From: Actinopolymorpha pittospori
GTDB lineage: Bacteria; Actinomycetota; Actinomycetes; Propionibacteriales; Actinopolymorphaceae
Reading direction: 5' to 3'
Assembly (NCBI RefSeq): GCF_014873875.1
Contig: NZ_JADBEM010000001.1
Coordinates: 2,046,001-2,110,000 of the forward strand
Length of the DNA stretch: 64,000 nt
A model generated the notes under the pieces. The model ran no database searches and was not told where the DNA came from. It saw only the letters and a program-made list of their open reading frames with translations. Both the position numbers and the translations under genes were made by a program. Shown piece by piece: positions 32,785 to 41,418 of this stretch (the stretch's first letter is position 1; every line of letters begins with the position of its first letter).

Positions 32785-33741
32785 GTGTCTGTCACCCGAT
32801 TTGGTCTCCAGATACCGAATTTTACCTATCCCGACGTTCCTGACGCCCAACTCTTCGAGCGTGTCGCGGCGATCGCCGGGACGGCCGAGCAGGCCGGTTT
32901 CGACTCGATCTGGGTCATGGATCACTTCTACCAACTGCCCGGAATCGGCCCGGAGGACGCGCCGATGTTCGAGGCGTACAGCCTGCTGTCCGCGCTGGCC
33001 GCCCGCACCTCCAAAGCCAAGCTGGGCACGATGGTCACCGGTGTGACCTACCGCAACCCCGCCTTGCTCGCCAAGACCGTCACGGTGCTCGACGTGATCT
33101 CCTCCGGTCGCGGAATTCTCGGTATCGGTGCCGCATGGAACGAGAGCGAGCACCGTGGATACGGATTCGAGTTCCCGCCGACCCGCGAACGGATGGACCG
33201 GCTGGAGGAAGCTCTCCAGATCTGTCGGGCGATGTTCACCGAACATTCGCCGAGCTTCAGCGGGAAGTACTACCAGATCAACAATGCCTACAACGTCCCG
33301 CGGCCGGTCACCCCGGGCGGCCCGCCGATCATGATCGGCGGCGGTGGCGAGAAGCGCACGCTGCGCATGGTCGCGAAGTACGGCGACGCCTCCAACATCT
33401 TCGGTGACATCGCCACGATCCAGCACAAGCTCGCGGTGCTGGGCCAGCACTGTGCCGACGTCGGTCGCGACCCGGCCGAGATCACCAAGACGAAGCTGGC
33501 CACCCTGCTGATCGGCCCGGACGAGAAGGCGGCGCAGGCCAAGATCGACCACATGCGTTCGCTCGGTGTCGACGATGCGTGGCTGCGTCAGACCGCGATC
33601 GTCGGATCGCCGGAGCAGGTGCTCGAACAGGTGAAGGAACACTTCGACGCCGGCCTGGACGGTCTGCTCTTCAACATGCCTGACGGGCACGACCTGGAGA
33701 CGGTCGCCCTGGCGGGCGAGACCCTCGCGAAGTACGTCTGA
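32785..33741 (+). CDS. F420-dependent LLM-class oxidoreductase
   Basis: A 318-residue luciferase-like monooxygenase-fold protein of the actinomycete F420-dependent group that starts RFGLQIPNFTYPDV. Conserved parts are GFDSIWVMDHFYQLP, LGTMVTGVTYRNPALLAK, GRGILGIGAAWNESEHRGYG and PPIMIGGGGEKRTLRMVAKY, which build the TIM-barrel F420 site. The GTG start has GAAAGGAG about 11 bases upstream; the GAAAGG part of that site lies in the loop of a small hairpin. Substrate is unknown; these enzymes reduce or oxidise varied small molecules with F420. Confidence 0.9.
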   Translation: MSVTRFGLQIPNFTYPDVPDAQLFERVAAIAGTAEQAGFDSIWVMDHFYQLPGIGPEDAPMFEAYSLLSALAARTSKAKLGTMVTGVTYRNPALLAKTVTVLDVISSGRGILGIGAAWNESEHRGYGFEFPPTRERMDRLEEALQICRAMFTEHSPSFSGKYYQINNAYNVPRPVTPGGPPIMIGGGGEKRTLRMVAKYGDASNIFGDIATIQHKLAVLGQHCADVGRDPAEITKTKLATLLIGPDEKAAQAKIDHMRSLGVDDAWLRQTAIVGSPEQVLEQVKEHFDAGLDGLLFNMPDGHDLETVALAGETLAKYV

Positions 33742-33758
33742 GGGCGGAGAACGTGCGA

Positions 33759-33798
33759 CGCCCGGGTCGACGGTGGGGGGAGTCCGTCGGCCCGGGCG
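33759..33798. terminator. Bidirectional terminator hairpin
   Basis: Arms 33759-33773 and 33784-33798 form a 15-bp stem with one G-U pair around a G-rich ten-base loop. It sits between the convergent LLM oxidoreductase and acyl-CoA dehydrogenase genes. Confidence 0.75.
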
Positions 33799-33835
33799 CC
33801 AGTTCGTGGGACCTGAGGTCGTGGAGTCCAGCGTC

Positions 33836-35697
33836 TCAGAACGCGGACTCGGCCAGTGTCATCAGGTCGTTGTCGGTCGCTTCGGCGATCCTACGTTCGG
33901 ACCGCAGCCGGGGCAGCACCTGCGCGCAGAACCAGCGGGCGGCGGCGACCTTTCCCTCGTAGAAGGCGCGGTCGTCGTCGTTGAGGTCGCCCTCCAGCCG
34001 GGTGAGCGCCACCTCCGCCTTTCGGAGCAGGAGCCACGCGCTCACCACGTCGCCGAGGGCGAGCAGGAGACGGGTGGTGTTCTGGCCGACCTTGTAGAGG
34101 TTGGCCGGGTCGGCGTCGGGTGCCTGCGGCTGCGAGCTGAGCAGGAAGTCGACCATCGCGGTCACGATGGCCTGGGTGTCCTCGAGCGCCTTGCCCAGCA
34201 GGCCGCGTTCGACCTCGAGTTTCCCGTTGCCGGCGTCGGACTTCACGAACGCCTGGATCTCACCGGCCAGCCTGCCGAGGGCCTGACCCTGGTCGCGGAC
34301 GATCTTGCGGAAGAACAGGTCCTGGCCCTGGATCGCGGTGGTGCCTTCGTACAACGTGTCGATCTTGGCGTCGCGCACGTACTGCTCGATCGGATAGTCC
34401 TGCAGGAACCCCGATCCGCCGTAGGTCTGCAGGGACTCCGAGCCGAGCAGCGTCCACGCGCGTTCGGAGCCGTAGCCCTTGACGATCGGGAGCAGCAAAT
34501 CGTTGAGTCCGGCCGCGTCGCGGTCCTTGCTGCCCGCCTGGACGCTGACCTCGACGGCGTCCTGCACCGAGGCGGTGTAGAGCACGAGCGCCCGCATCCC
34601 TTCGGCGTAGGCCTTCTGGGTCAGCAGCGAACGGCGTACGTCGGGATGGTGCGTGATCGTCACCCGCGGCGCGGTCTTGTCGGCCATCTGGGTCAGGTCG
34701 GCGCCCTGGACGCGTTGCTTCGCGTAGTCGAGCGCGTTGAGGTAGCCGGTCGACAGCGTCGCGATCGCCTTGGTGCCGACCAGCATCCGCGCGTACTCGA
34801 TGATCTGGAACATCTGCCGGATGCCGTCGTGGACGTCGCCGAGCAGGAGGCCCACCGCGGGTTCGCCGTCGCCGAAGGTGAGCTCGCAGGTCGTGGAGAC
34901 CTTCAGGCCCATCTTGTGTTCGAGGTTCGTGGCGTGGACGCCGTTGCGCTCGCCCATGGCACCGGTCGTCGGGTCGACGTGGAACTTCGGCACGATGAAG
35001 AGCGACAGCCCCTTCGTGCCCGGACCGCCCGCGCCCTCGACGCCGACGGGTCGGGCCAGGACGAAGTGGATGATGTTGTCGGTGAGGTCGTGCTCGCCGT
35101 TGCTGATGAAGCGCTTGACGCCCTCGAGGTGCCAGGTGCCGTCGGGCTGCGGATAGGCCCTGGTCCGCCCGGCGCCGACGTCGGAACCCGCGTCGGGTTC
35201 GGTGAGCGCCATCGTCGCGGACCAGCGGTTCTCGACCATGAACCTGGCGAGCCGCTTCTGCGTCTCGTTGCCGTTGAGCCACAGCGCGTGGGCGAAGCGC
35301 GCGGCCCGCTGGCGTACATGAAGACCGCGGGATGCGCGCCGAGGATGAGTTCGGAGACGGCCCAGCGCAGCGAGGGTGGGCAGGGCTGGCCGCCGAGCTC
35401 CGGTGGGATCTCCAGCCGCCACCACTCCGCGTCCATCCAGGTGTCATAGCTCTTCTTCAACGCGTCACCGACGCGAACGGTGCGGGTCTGCCGGTCGAAG
35501 ACGGGAGGGGCGAGGTCGGTCTCGGCGAAGGAGGCGGCGACGTCCTCGCGGGTGAGGCGCTCGACCTCGCCCAGGATGCTGCGCGCGGTGTCGAGGTCGA
35601 TGTCGGCATAGCGACCGGTGCCGAGCAGGTCGGCACGCCCGAGCACGTCGAAGAGCGTGAACTCGATGTCACGGAGATTGCTCTTGTAGTGGCTCAT
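33836..35697 (-). pseudogene. Acyl-CoA dehydrogenase (FadE type), interrupted by one frameshift
   Basis: Two overlapping frames join into one 620-residue acyl-CoA dehydrogenase, the usual length of this FAD enzyme group. The N-terminal part (MSHYKSNLRDIEFTLFDVLG to [10 protein letters not shown]) is read from 35697. The rest ([11 protein letters not shown] onward) continues in another frame. Adding one base near 35301-35307, in a GC run, restores [16 protein letters not shown], so the break is a single-base deletion. Landmarks are [24 protein letters not shown] and the catalytic Glu in [15 protein letters not shown]. All other conserved parts are intact, which favours a sequencing error or very recent decay. 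It would catalyse the first step of fatty-acid beta-oxidation. Confidence 0.88.
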
Positions 35698-35830
35698 CGT
35701 CCTCCTCAGGACGCGTTCCGGCGGGGTGGCGGTGTCGCCGCCGCGAAAGGCTACCTGCGGGTAACTTCCGCGTGACCATGGTGCGCTCGATCACCGGACT
35801 CGCACAAGTCGGGCATCGGTGTGACCCCTG

Positions 35831-35869
35831 TCACCCGGCGGCGTCACCCGGCGGCGTCACCCGGCGGTG
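35831..35869. repeat. Three 13-bp tandem repeats overlapping tetR 3' end
   Basis: TCACCCGGCGGCG occurs at 35831-35843 and 35844-35856, and as TCACCCGGCGGTG at 35857-35869. The last copy contains the stop codon and final codons of the tetR gene. Because the unit is not a multiple of three, copy-number change would alter only sequence beyond the stop. Confidence 0.9.
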
Positions 35870-36483
35870 TCGTCCGGGGTGTGTCCGGCCACGAGCGCCC
35901 GAATCGCCTCGCCGGCCATCGCCGGGTCGACGTCGCCGAACAGGGCCTGCTGCAACATGAAGCCGGGGAGTACGCCGAGCAGGATCGGGGCGACCCGCTC
36001 CGCCGGAACGCGGGGGCTGATCTCGCCGCGTCGCTGGTAGTTGCGGACCAGTTGGGTGGCGAGCTCGCGCATCGTCCGGACGAGCTCGCGCAGCCGTTCG
36101 GCCAGCTCCGGTGAGCGGACGGCCTCGCCCCAGATCTGGATGGCCATGCGGGCCAGGCCGTCGGAGCGGTCGCGCTCCTGGATGGCCGTACACATCACGA
36201 CGAACGCCTCGTCGATGGGCGGTGGCGGATCGGCCTCCACCAGCGGCTGGAACGCCGCGCGGATGTCGGTGAGTGCCTCGGCCGCGATGGCGACCACGAT
36301 CTCGTCCTTGCTCGCGAAGTAGCGGTAGACCGCGCCGGCCGACAGTTCCGCCTCGCGCAGGATGTCCTGCATCGAGGTGGCGTGGAAGCCGTTGTGGACG
36401 AAGCAGCGCCGGGCCGCGGCGAGGATCTGCTGGCGGCGGGCGTCGAGGTGTTCCTGGGAGACACGGGGCACGACCACGAACAT
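35857..36483 (-). CDS. TetR-family transcriptional regulator
   Basis: A 208-residue regulator. The DNA-binding helix-turn-helix is at about residues 30-55 (TSMQDILREAELSAGAVYRYF) with SKDEIVVAIA behind it. The C-terminal part resembles the TetR_C_6 ligand-binding type. ATG at 36483 begins MFVVVPRVSQEHLDARRQQI; the start lies inside a candidate operator that is mirrored before the divergent membrane-protein gene. It most likely represses both itself and that neighbour. Confidence 0.92.
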   Translation of the reverse strand: MFVVVPRVSQEHLDARRQQILAAARRCFVHNGFHATSMQDILREAELSAGAVYRYFASKDEIVVAIAAEALTDIRAAFQPLVEADPPPPIDEAFVVMCTAIQERDRSDGLARMAIQIWGEAVRSPELAERLRELVRTMRELATQLVRNYQRRGEISPRVPAERVAPILLGVLPGFMLQQALFGDVDPAMAGEAIRALVAGHTPDDTAG

Positions 36484-36564
36484 AAAACGAACGTTCCCTC
36501 TTGACAACGCGTGATCATCCGCCGATGCTGCGAGCACGGTTAAAAGAACAATCGTTCGTTTTAT
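36482..36564. promoter_or_regulatory. Mirrored TetR operators in divergent promoter region
   Basis: ATAAAACGAACG at 36482-36493 recurs as its exact reverse complement CGTTCGTTTTAT at 36553-36564, so each divergent gene has one copy next to its start. A TTGACA (36501-36506) with GATGCT 17 bases on could be the promoter of the membrane-protein gene. Binding by the adjacent TetR is inferred. Confidence 0.7.
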
Positions 36565-36576
36565 GGGAGGTGCGTC

Positions 36577-37590
36577 ATGCCGACCGTCAGCTCCGGCCAC
36601 GATGGCCGCCGACTGTGGGCCGCGACCCTGTTCGCACCCGCGCTCGTGGCCGTGGTGCTCACGATGTTCGCCTGGCCGGCCTCCCGGCTCGCCCCGCACG
36701 ACCTGCCGATCGGTGTGGCCGGCCCTGCGGCGGTCGCCACCGGCGTCGCGCAGAGCCTCACCGAAGCGGCGGGACCGGACGCGTTCGACGTCCACCGCTA
36801 CGCCGACGAGGCCGCGGCACGGGAGGCGATCCGGGACCGGGAGGTCTACGGCGCGGTCGTCGCCGGCCCGGGCGGCGTCACGCTGTTGACCGCCTCCGCG
36901 GCGAGCCCCCTCGTGTCGGGGCTGATGACCCAGGCGCTGACGGAGCAGGCCGCCGGCGCGGACCCCGCGATGCGTCCGCGCGTGGTGGACGTCGTACCGA
37001 CCACCGCCGACGACCCGCGCGGCGTGGTGTTCGGCAGCGCCCTGCTGCCGCTGGTGATGGCCGGTCTGGTCACCGGCGCGTTGTTCGGGCTTCGCACCCG
37101 GCCGGGAGTGAAGCAGGCCGTGGCGATCCTCGTGTCGTCCGCACTGGCGGGACTGGTCGTGGCCGGCATCGCCCAGGGCTGGTTGGGGGCCCTGGGCGGC
37201 GACTGGTGGGTCAACGCCACGGCGGCGGGGCTGACGGTGCTCGCGATCGCGGCCGCAGTCGCCGGTGCGGTAGCGGTCGTCGGCGTCGCCGGCGCGGGCC
37301 TCGTCGCGGTTCTCCTCATGGTGGTCGGCAACCCGCTGTCCGGGGTCACCTCGGCGCCGGAACTGCTGCCCCGCTGGGCCGGCGTCACCGGTCAGCTGCT
37401 GCCACCGGGCGCGGGCGGGACGCTGCTTCGCGGTACGTCGTTCTTCGACGGGGCGGGCGGCGGACGTCCGCTGGTCGTCCTCGGGGTGTGGGCGGTCGTC
37501 GGGCTCACCTGCGTCCTGCTCGGCGCACTGCGCCGGCACGGCGACCCCGTCGAACCCGCCCGGCACACCGCCACCGCCGCAGCGGCTTGA
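36577..37590 (+). CDS. Multi-pass membrane protein (YhgE/ABC-2 permease-like)
   Basis: A 337-residue membrane protein. GGGAGG lies six bases before the ATG. One N-terminal membrane helix (LFAPALVAVVLTMFAWPAS, about 18-36) is followed by a 110-residue extracytoplasmic domain, then five or so helices between about 150 and 320. The layout of one helix, a soluble loop and a C-terminal helix block is that of YhgE/Pip and ABC-2 permease-like exporters. VYGAVVAGPGGVTLLTASAAS in the loop is typical of the latter. Divergent TetR suggests inducible efflux; cargo unknown. Confidence 0.8.
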   Translation: MPTVSSGHDGRRLWAATLFAPALVAVVLTMFAWPASRLAPHDLPIGVAGPAAVATGVAQSLTEAAGPDAFDVHRYADEAAAREAIRDREVYGAVVAGPGGVTLLTASAASPLVSGLMTQALTEQAAGADPAMRPRVVDVVPTTADDPRGVVFGSALLPLVMAGLVTGALFGLRTRPGVKQAVAILVSSALAGLVVAGIAQGWLGALGGDWWVNATAAGLTVLAIAAAVAGAVAVVGVAGAGLVAVLLMVVGNPLSGVTSAPELLPRWAGVTGQLLPPGAGGTLLRGTSFFDGAGGGRPLVVLGVWAVVGLTCVLLGALRRHGDPVEPARHTATAAAA

Positions 37591-37608
37591 GTCCCGGTCG
37601 AGGTGGGG

Positions 37609-38019
37609 CTAGTCCGGTACGACGGCGACGGCCTCCACCTCGACCAGGAACTCCGGCCGCACCAGTGCCGCCACCTGGACCAGGCTGCTCGCGGGGTTGG
37701 GCTGGTCGCCCGGCGCCGGTCGCACGAAGTCGTCGCGTACGTCGCGGATCACCTGCACCTGGCTGACGTCCACGAGGTACCACGTGAGGCGTACGACGTC
37801 GCTCCAGCCCGAGCCGAGGGCCGTCAGGATCTGCTCGAGGTTCCGCATCGCCTGCCGGGTCTGCGCCTCGAGGTCGCCGGGCCCGACGACCGCGCCGTCC
37901 GCTCCGGTGGCCACCTGGCCGGAGACGAAGGCGAGCTTCCCGGTGGTCGTGACGGCGTGGGCGTAGCCGGGCCCGGGCGGCAGGCCGGGTGCGGTGTTCA
38001 GGCGGTCGAGGATGGGCAT
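37609..38019 (-). CDS. RidA family (YjgF/YER057c) protein
   Basis: A 136-residue RidA-type protein, a trimeric enamine/imine deaminase family that detoxifies reactive 2-aminoacrylate. Landmarks are AVTTTGKLAFVSGQVATGADG, QTRQAMRNLEQILTALG and the C-terminal VRPEFLVEVEAVAVV with the conserved substrate-binding Arg. ATG at 38019 (MPILDRLNTAPGLPPG) lacks a ribosome site but TAGCCT lies seven bases upstream on its strand, so the transcript is probably leaderless. It is convergent with the membrane-protein gene. Confidence 0.9.
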   Translation of the reverse strand: MPILDRLNTAPGLPPGPGYAHAVTTTGKLAFVSGQVATGADGAVVGPGDLEAQTRQAMRNLEQILTALGSGWSDVVRLTWYLVDVSQVQVIRDVRDDFVRPAPGDQPNPASSLVQVAALVRPEFLVEVEAVAVVPD

Positions 38020-38141
38020 GGCCGTCAGGCTACGGGCTATGCCACCGGCCGGCACCGCTGTCCGGATCCAGCCTCACGCTCTGCCGTGCCGGTGCTGCCC
38101 TGGGCTACCGGCGCTTGGGTGGACCCGGAATACTCGGAGGC

Positions 38142-38654
38142 GTGACCATCCCCGTGGCCGCTCCGCCCGAGATGTTCGGTTCCGTCGTTCCCTCTGATCT
38201 GTTGCCGTGGGGGTGGGCGGAGGAGCGACTGGTCGCCGCGCAGACCTACTGGGTCGCCACCTCCCGCCCGTCCGGCCGTGCGCACGTCAGACCCGTTCGT
38301 GGAGTCTGGTCCGAGGACGGGTTCGTGTTCTCGACCGGATCGCCGGTGGTGGCTGGCATCCTCACGGTCAACCCCGAGATCGCCGTCCATCTGGAAAGCG
38401 GGCAGGACGCCGTCATCGTGGAGGGCACCGCCGAACGCCTCACCGAACCCGACGCGCTGGAGGACTACGTCCAGGCGACCAACCACAAGTACGCCCGACG
38501 CGCCTTCGTGGCCGGGGAAGCCGTCGCGGGAGCGGGGATACCGCCGGGCCCGGCGTTCCGGGTGAGCCCGTCCGTCGTCTTCGGGTGGGACGTGGGCCTG
38601 CACAACCCGACCCGGTGGAGCTGGTCGGCCTCTTCCAGGGCCCGGCTACGCTGA
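38142..38654 (+). CDS. Pyridoxamine 5'-phosphate oxidase-like flavin/F420-binding protein
   Basis: A roughly 170-residue split-barrel protein of the PNPOx-like superfamily: WVATSRPSGRAHVRPVRGVW (strands 1-3), FVFSTGSPVVAGILTVNPEIAVHLES and VIVEGTAERLTEPD. It ends FRVSPSVVFGWDVGLHNPTRWSW, a usual closing motif of actinomycete members. Start is uncertain: GTG at 38142 has GGAGG only one base away, and ATG at 38172 would remove ten residues. Cofactor could be FMN or F420; the substrate is not known. Confidence 0.82.
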   Translation: MTIPVAAPPEMFGSVVPSDLLPWGWAEERLVAAQTYWVATSRPSGRAHVRPVRGVWSEDGFVFSTGSPVVAGILTVNPEIAVHLESGQDAVIVEGTAERLTEPDALEDYVQATNHKYARRAFVAGEAVAGAGIPPGPAFRVSPSVVFGWDVGLHNPTRWSWSASSRARLR

Positions 38655-38699
38655 GGGCGGTCGTAACCGCCTCACCGGTCAGGATGGGCAATTAACACG

Positions 38700-39656
38700 A
38701 TGCGTCAGATCGGCGTCTTCAGCGGAAGTGCACACCCCGAACTTGCTGAGGAGATCTGCGCCGACCTCGGCGTCGAGCTCGCGCCGTCGCACATTCAGCG
38801 GTTCAGCAACGACTGTCTGCAGGTTCAGCTCCAGGCCAACTGTCGGCAGCGCGACATCTACGTCGTGCAACCGCTGGTGCCTCCGGTCCAGGAGAACCTC
38901 ATGGAGCTGCTCCTCATGCTCGACGCGGCGCGAGGCGCGTCCGCGGCCCAGATCACCGCGGTGATCCCGCACTACGCCTACGCGAGGTCGGACAAGAAGG
39001 ACCAGCCACGCATCTCCATCGGTGGCCGGCTGGTCGCCGACCTGCTCGCCACCGCCGGCGCGAGCCGGGTACTCACGATGGCGCTGCACGCACCACAGGT
39101 GCACGGTTTCTTCAGCATCCCGGTCGATCACCTCAACGCCATCGCCGAACTCGCGAGGCACTTCGCCGGCCGTGACCTCAGCAACACGGTCGTGGTCTCA
39201 CCGGATCTTGGTAACGCGAAGCCGGCCACGCAGTTCGCCCGGATCCTGAACGTCCCGGTCGCGGCGGGGAGCAAGCGCCGGTTGGCAGACGACCGGGTGG
39301 TCGTCGACGCGATCGTCGGAGACGTCCACGACAAGGACGTCATCGTGCTCGACGACGAGATCGCCACCGCCGGTTCGATCATCGAGCTGCTCGCCCGGCT
39401 GCGGGAGCACCACGTACGCCGGATCGCGCTCGCGTGCACCCACGGACTCTTCACCGGCAAGGCGATCCAGCGGCTCGCGGCGCAGAACGACATCGCCGAG
39501 ATCGTGACGACCAACACCGTGCCGCTCGCGCCGGAGAAGGCGCTGCCCCACATCCAGGTGCGCTCCATCGCGCCGCTGTTCGCCGAAGCCATCCGGCGCA
39601 TCCACCTGGGCGAATCAGTCAGCAGTCTCTTCGAGAGTTCCGGTCTGGAGGCGTAG
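38700..39656 (+). CDS. Ribose-phosphate pyrophosphokinase paralogue (divergent PRPP synthetase)
   Basis: A 318-residue PRPP synthetase-fold protein that should make 5-phosphoribosyl 1-pyrophosphate from ribose 5-phosphate and ATP. The ATP/Mg loop (YAYARSDKKDQPRISIGGRL, about 93-112) and the PRPP-binding loop DDEIATAGS are present. The usual PDxGG motif is replaced by VVSPDLGNAKPA, marking a divergent group different from standard Prs. SSLFESSGLEA is the C-terminus. A peptidase E-like gene starts directly after the stop, and GGAGG at the end of this gene is its ribosome site. A housekeeping prs probably exists elsewhere; that is inference. Confidence 0.88.
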   Translation: MRQIGVFSGSAHPELAEEICADLGVELAPSHIQRFSNDCLQVQLQANCRQRDIYVVQPLVPPVQENLMELLLMLDAARGASAAQITAVIPHYAYARSDKKDQPRISIGGRLVADLLATAGASRVLTMALHAPQVHGFFSIPVDHLNAIAELARHFAGRDLSNTVVVSPDLGNAKPATQFARILNVPVAAGSKRRLADDRVVVDAIVGDVHDKDVIVLDDEIATAGSIIELLARLREHHVRRIALACTHGLFTGKAIQRLAAQNDIAEIVTTNTVPLAPEKALPHIQVRSIAPLFAEAIRRIHLGESVSSLFESSGLEA

Positions 39657-40331
39657 GTGAACGGGCGAGTGTTCCTCGCCGGGGGTGGGGGCCCGGAAGA
39701 CTCACAACCGCTCGACGTGGAGTTCGCACGCGCGGTGGGGGGCGGGCCGCTGTCGTACTGGCCGGTGGCGATGGAGCCTGATCGTCACGCCGAGTGTCAG
39801 GCGTGGATCCATCAGGTCTTCGATCCGCTCGGTGTGCGTGACATCCGGATGTGGACCGGCGAGGAGGAGCTGTCGCTCCCCGACTACCGCGGCATCTACA
39901 TCGGCGGCGGCAACACCTACCGCCTGCTGTCGCTGGTCCGGCGCTGGGGCCTGCTCGAACCCCTGCGGGCCTACGTCGCGGCCGGCGGTGTCGTCCTCGG
40001 CGGAAGCGCGGGCGCCGCGCTGCTGGGCGCCGACATCAACACCGTCGCCCACCTGGACCGCAACGACGTCAAGCTCACCGAGACCGGCGGCGCCGACCTC
40101 GCGGCGGGCCACGGCATCTTCGTCCACCACCGCGACAGCGACCTTCCGCGCGAGATGGTCTGGGCGGCCACCTACCACCGGCCGGTGCTGGCTCTGACCG
40201 AACGCGCCAACGTCATCGTCAGCGGTAACGCCGTCACCGCGGTGGGCCCCGAGCCCGCGCTGGTGGTGACGCCGGGCGGCCGGCGCAAGCTCGCACCCGG
40301 CACGACGTCGTACGCCGGAAGCCCGGCCTGA
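39657..40331 (+). CDS. Peptidase E-like (family S51) hydrolase
   Basis: A 224-residue alpha/beta protein of the peptidase S51 / type 1 glutamine amidotransferase-like fold. The nucleophile Ser sits in GGVVLGGSAGAALLG (about 113-127). GIYIGGGNTYRLLSLVRRWG (about 78-97) is the preceding glycine loop, and GIFVHHRDSDLPREM supplies the His region. Family members are Asp-specific dipeptidases or cyanophycinases. GTG immediately follows the TAG of the PRPP synthetase gene, with GGAGG five bases before it, so the two are translated together. A link between the two activities is not known. Confidence 0.85.
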   Translation: MNGRVFLAGGGGPEDSQPLDVEFARAVGGGPLSYWPVAMEPDRHAECQAWIHQVFDPLGVRDIRMWTGEEELSLPDYRGIYIGGGNTYRLLSLVRRWGLLEPLRAYVAAGGVVLGGSAGAALLGADINTVAHLDRNDVKLTETGGADLAAGHGIFVHHRDSDLPREMVWAATYHRPVLALTERANVIVSGNAVTAVGPEPALVVTPGGRRKLAPGTTSYAGSPA

Positions 40332-40368
40332 CCGCACCGCCCGTACGCGAGCCGGCGGCGCCCGGGGT

Positions 40369-41310
40369 TCAGGCCGACGGCTCGGGCGGGGCGTCTGCCG
40401 GGTCCTCGGACGGTGAGTCGGCCGTTGGCTCAGGAGACGATTCGGGGGACGGCTGGGGGGACGGCTCGGGGGGCGCGGCCTTCCGGGTCATCACGACCTG
40501 GAGATAGTCGACGGGTACGACGACGGCGTCGGGCTCGCCCCGGTTGTGACGATGCCAGAGGTCGGTGAAGTCGGCCTCGAAGGAGTTCGCCGCGTCGGGG
40601 CTCATCCGGGCCAGCGCCGTGCGGACGGGGCCGACCCACTCGCGGAAGCGGCGGAACTGCTCGGCGTAGGACGGGGCGGTCAGCTCGATGCACAGAAGCT
40701 CGACGCGCTGGTCGGTCACCGCGTCACCCAGGAGCTCGGTCAGGCCCTGGCGGGTGCCCCACCGCATCGGTGACGGCGTGGGCTGGGGCGGTGGGGCGTA
40801 CTTCCCCGCCAGCGCCAACAGCCCGCTGAGCGCGCTGTTCGGCGTCCAGGTGGCCAGCCCGAGGCGACCTCCGGGGCGCAGCACCCGGAGCATCTCGCCG
40901 GCCGCCTTCTCCTGGTCGGTCGCGAACTGGATCCCGAACGTCGAGGTCACCACGTCGAAGGTGTCGTCGGCGTAGGGCAGGGACTCGGCGTCGGCGACCT
41001 CGGTCTCGATGGCGAGGAACTCCACACCCGCTCGTCGGCGGGCATGGTCGAGCGCCGGCGGGACGATGTCGGTGCAGGTCACCCGCGCGTCTCGGCGAGC
41101 GGCGGCGAGGGCGGTGTTGCCGCTCCCACCGGCGATGTCGAGCAGGCGCTCCCCCGGACGGATGTCGAGGGCGAGGGCGAGTTCCTCACTCACCGGCATG
41201 ATGCGGGTACCGAGGCGGTGATAGTCGCCCGCGGCCCACATCGCCCGTGCTGCCTCGGTGGGCGTGGCCGGGGCGCCTGCCTGGCCCTTGGCCTGGTCGG
41301 TCTTGCTCAC
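40369..41310 (-). CDS. Class I SAM-dependent methyltransferase with acidic/Pro-rich tail
   Basis: A 313-residue methyltransferase of the UbiE-like type. The SAM-binding motif I is LLDIAGGSGNTALAAARR (about 56-73), with motif II DVVTSTFGIQFATD and motif III LRVLRPGGRLGLATW. The last 45 or so residues are a low-complexity Pro/Ser/Glu/Ala tail (PEPSPQPSPESSPEPTADSP) that is absent from most homologues and likely disordered. GTG start. Substrate unknown. Convergent with the peptidase E-like gene, separated by 37 bases. Confidence 0.88.
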   Translation of the reverse strand: MSKTDQAKGQAGAPATPTEAARAMWAAGDYHRLGTRIMPVSEELALALDIRPGERLLDIAGGSGNTALAAARRDARVTCTDIVPPALDHARRRAGVEFLAIETEVADAESLPYADDTFDVVTSTFGIQFATDQEKAAGEMLRVLRPGGRLGLATWTPNSALSGLLALAGKYAPPPQPTPSPMRWGTRQGLTELLGDAVTDQRVELLCIELTAPSYAEQFRRFREWVGPVRTALARMSPDAANSFEADFTDLWHRHNRGEPDAVVVPVDYLQVVMTRKAAPPEPSPQPSPESSPEPTADSPSEDPADAPPEPSA

Positions 41311-41418
41311 GCGGTTCAGGGTCGCAGAAACTCCCCACCCGGACGTGGGAATCCGATCGTGCGGGACTCGCCCCGGACCACGCCAGGGTCGGGCGCAGGG
41401 CAGGACGTAGGTCGTGTC

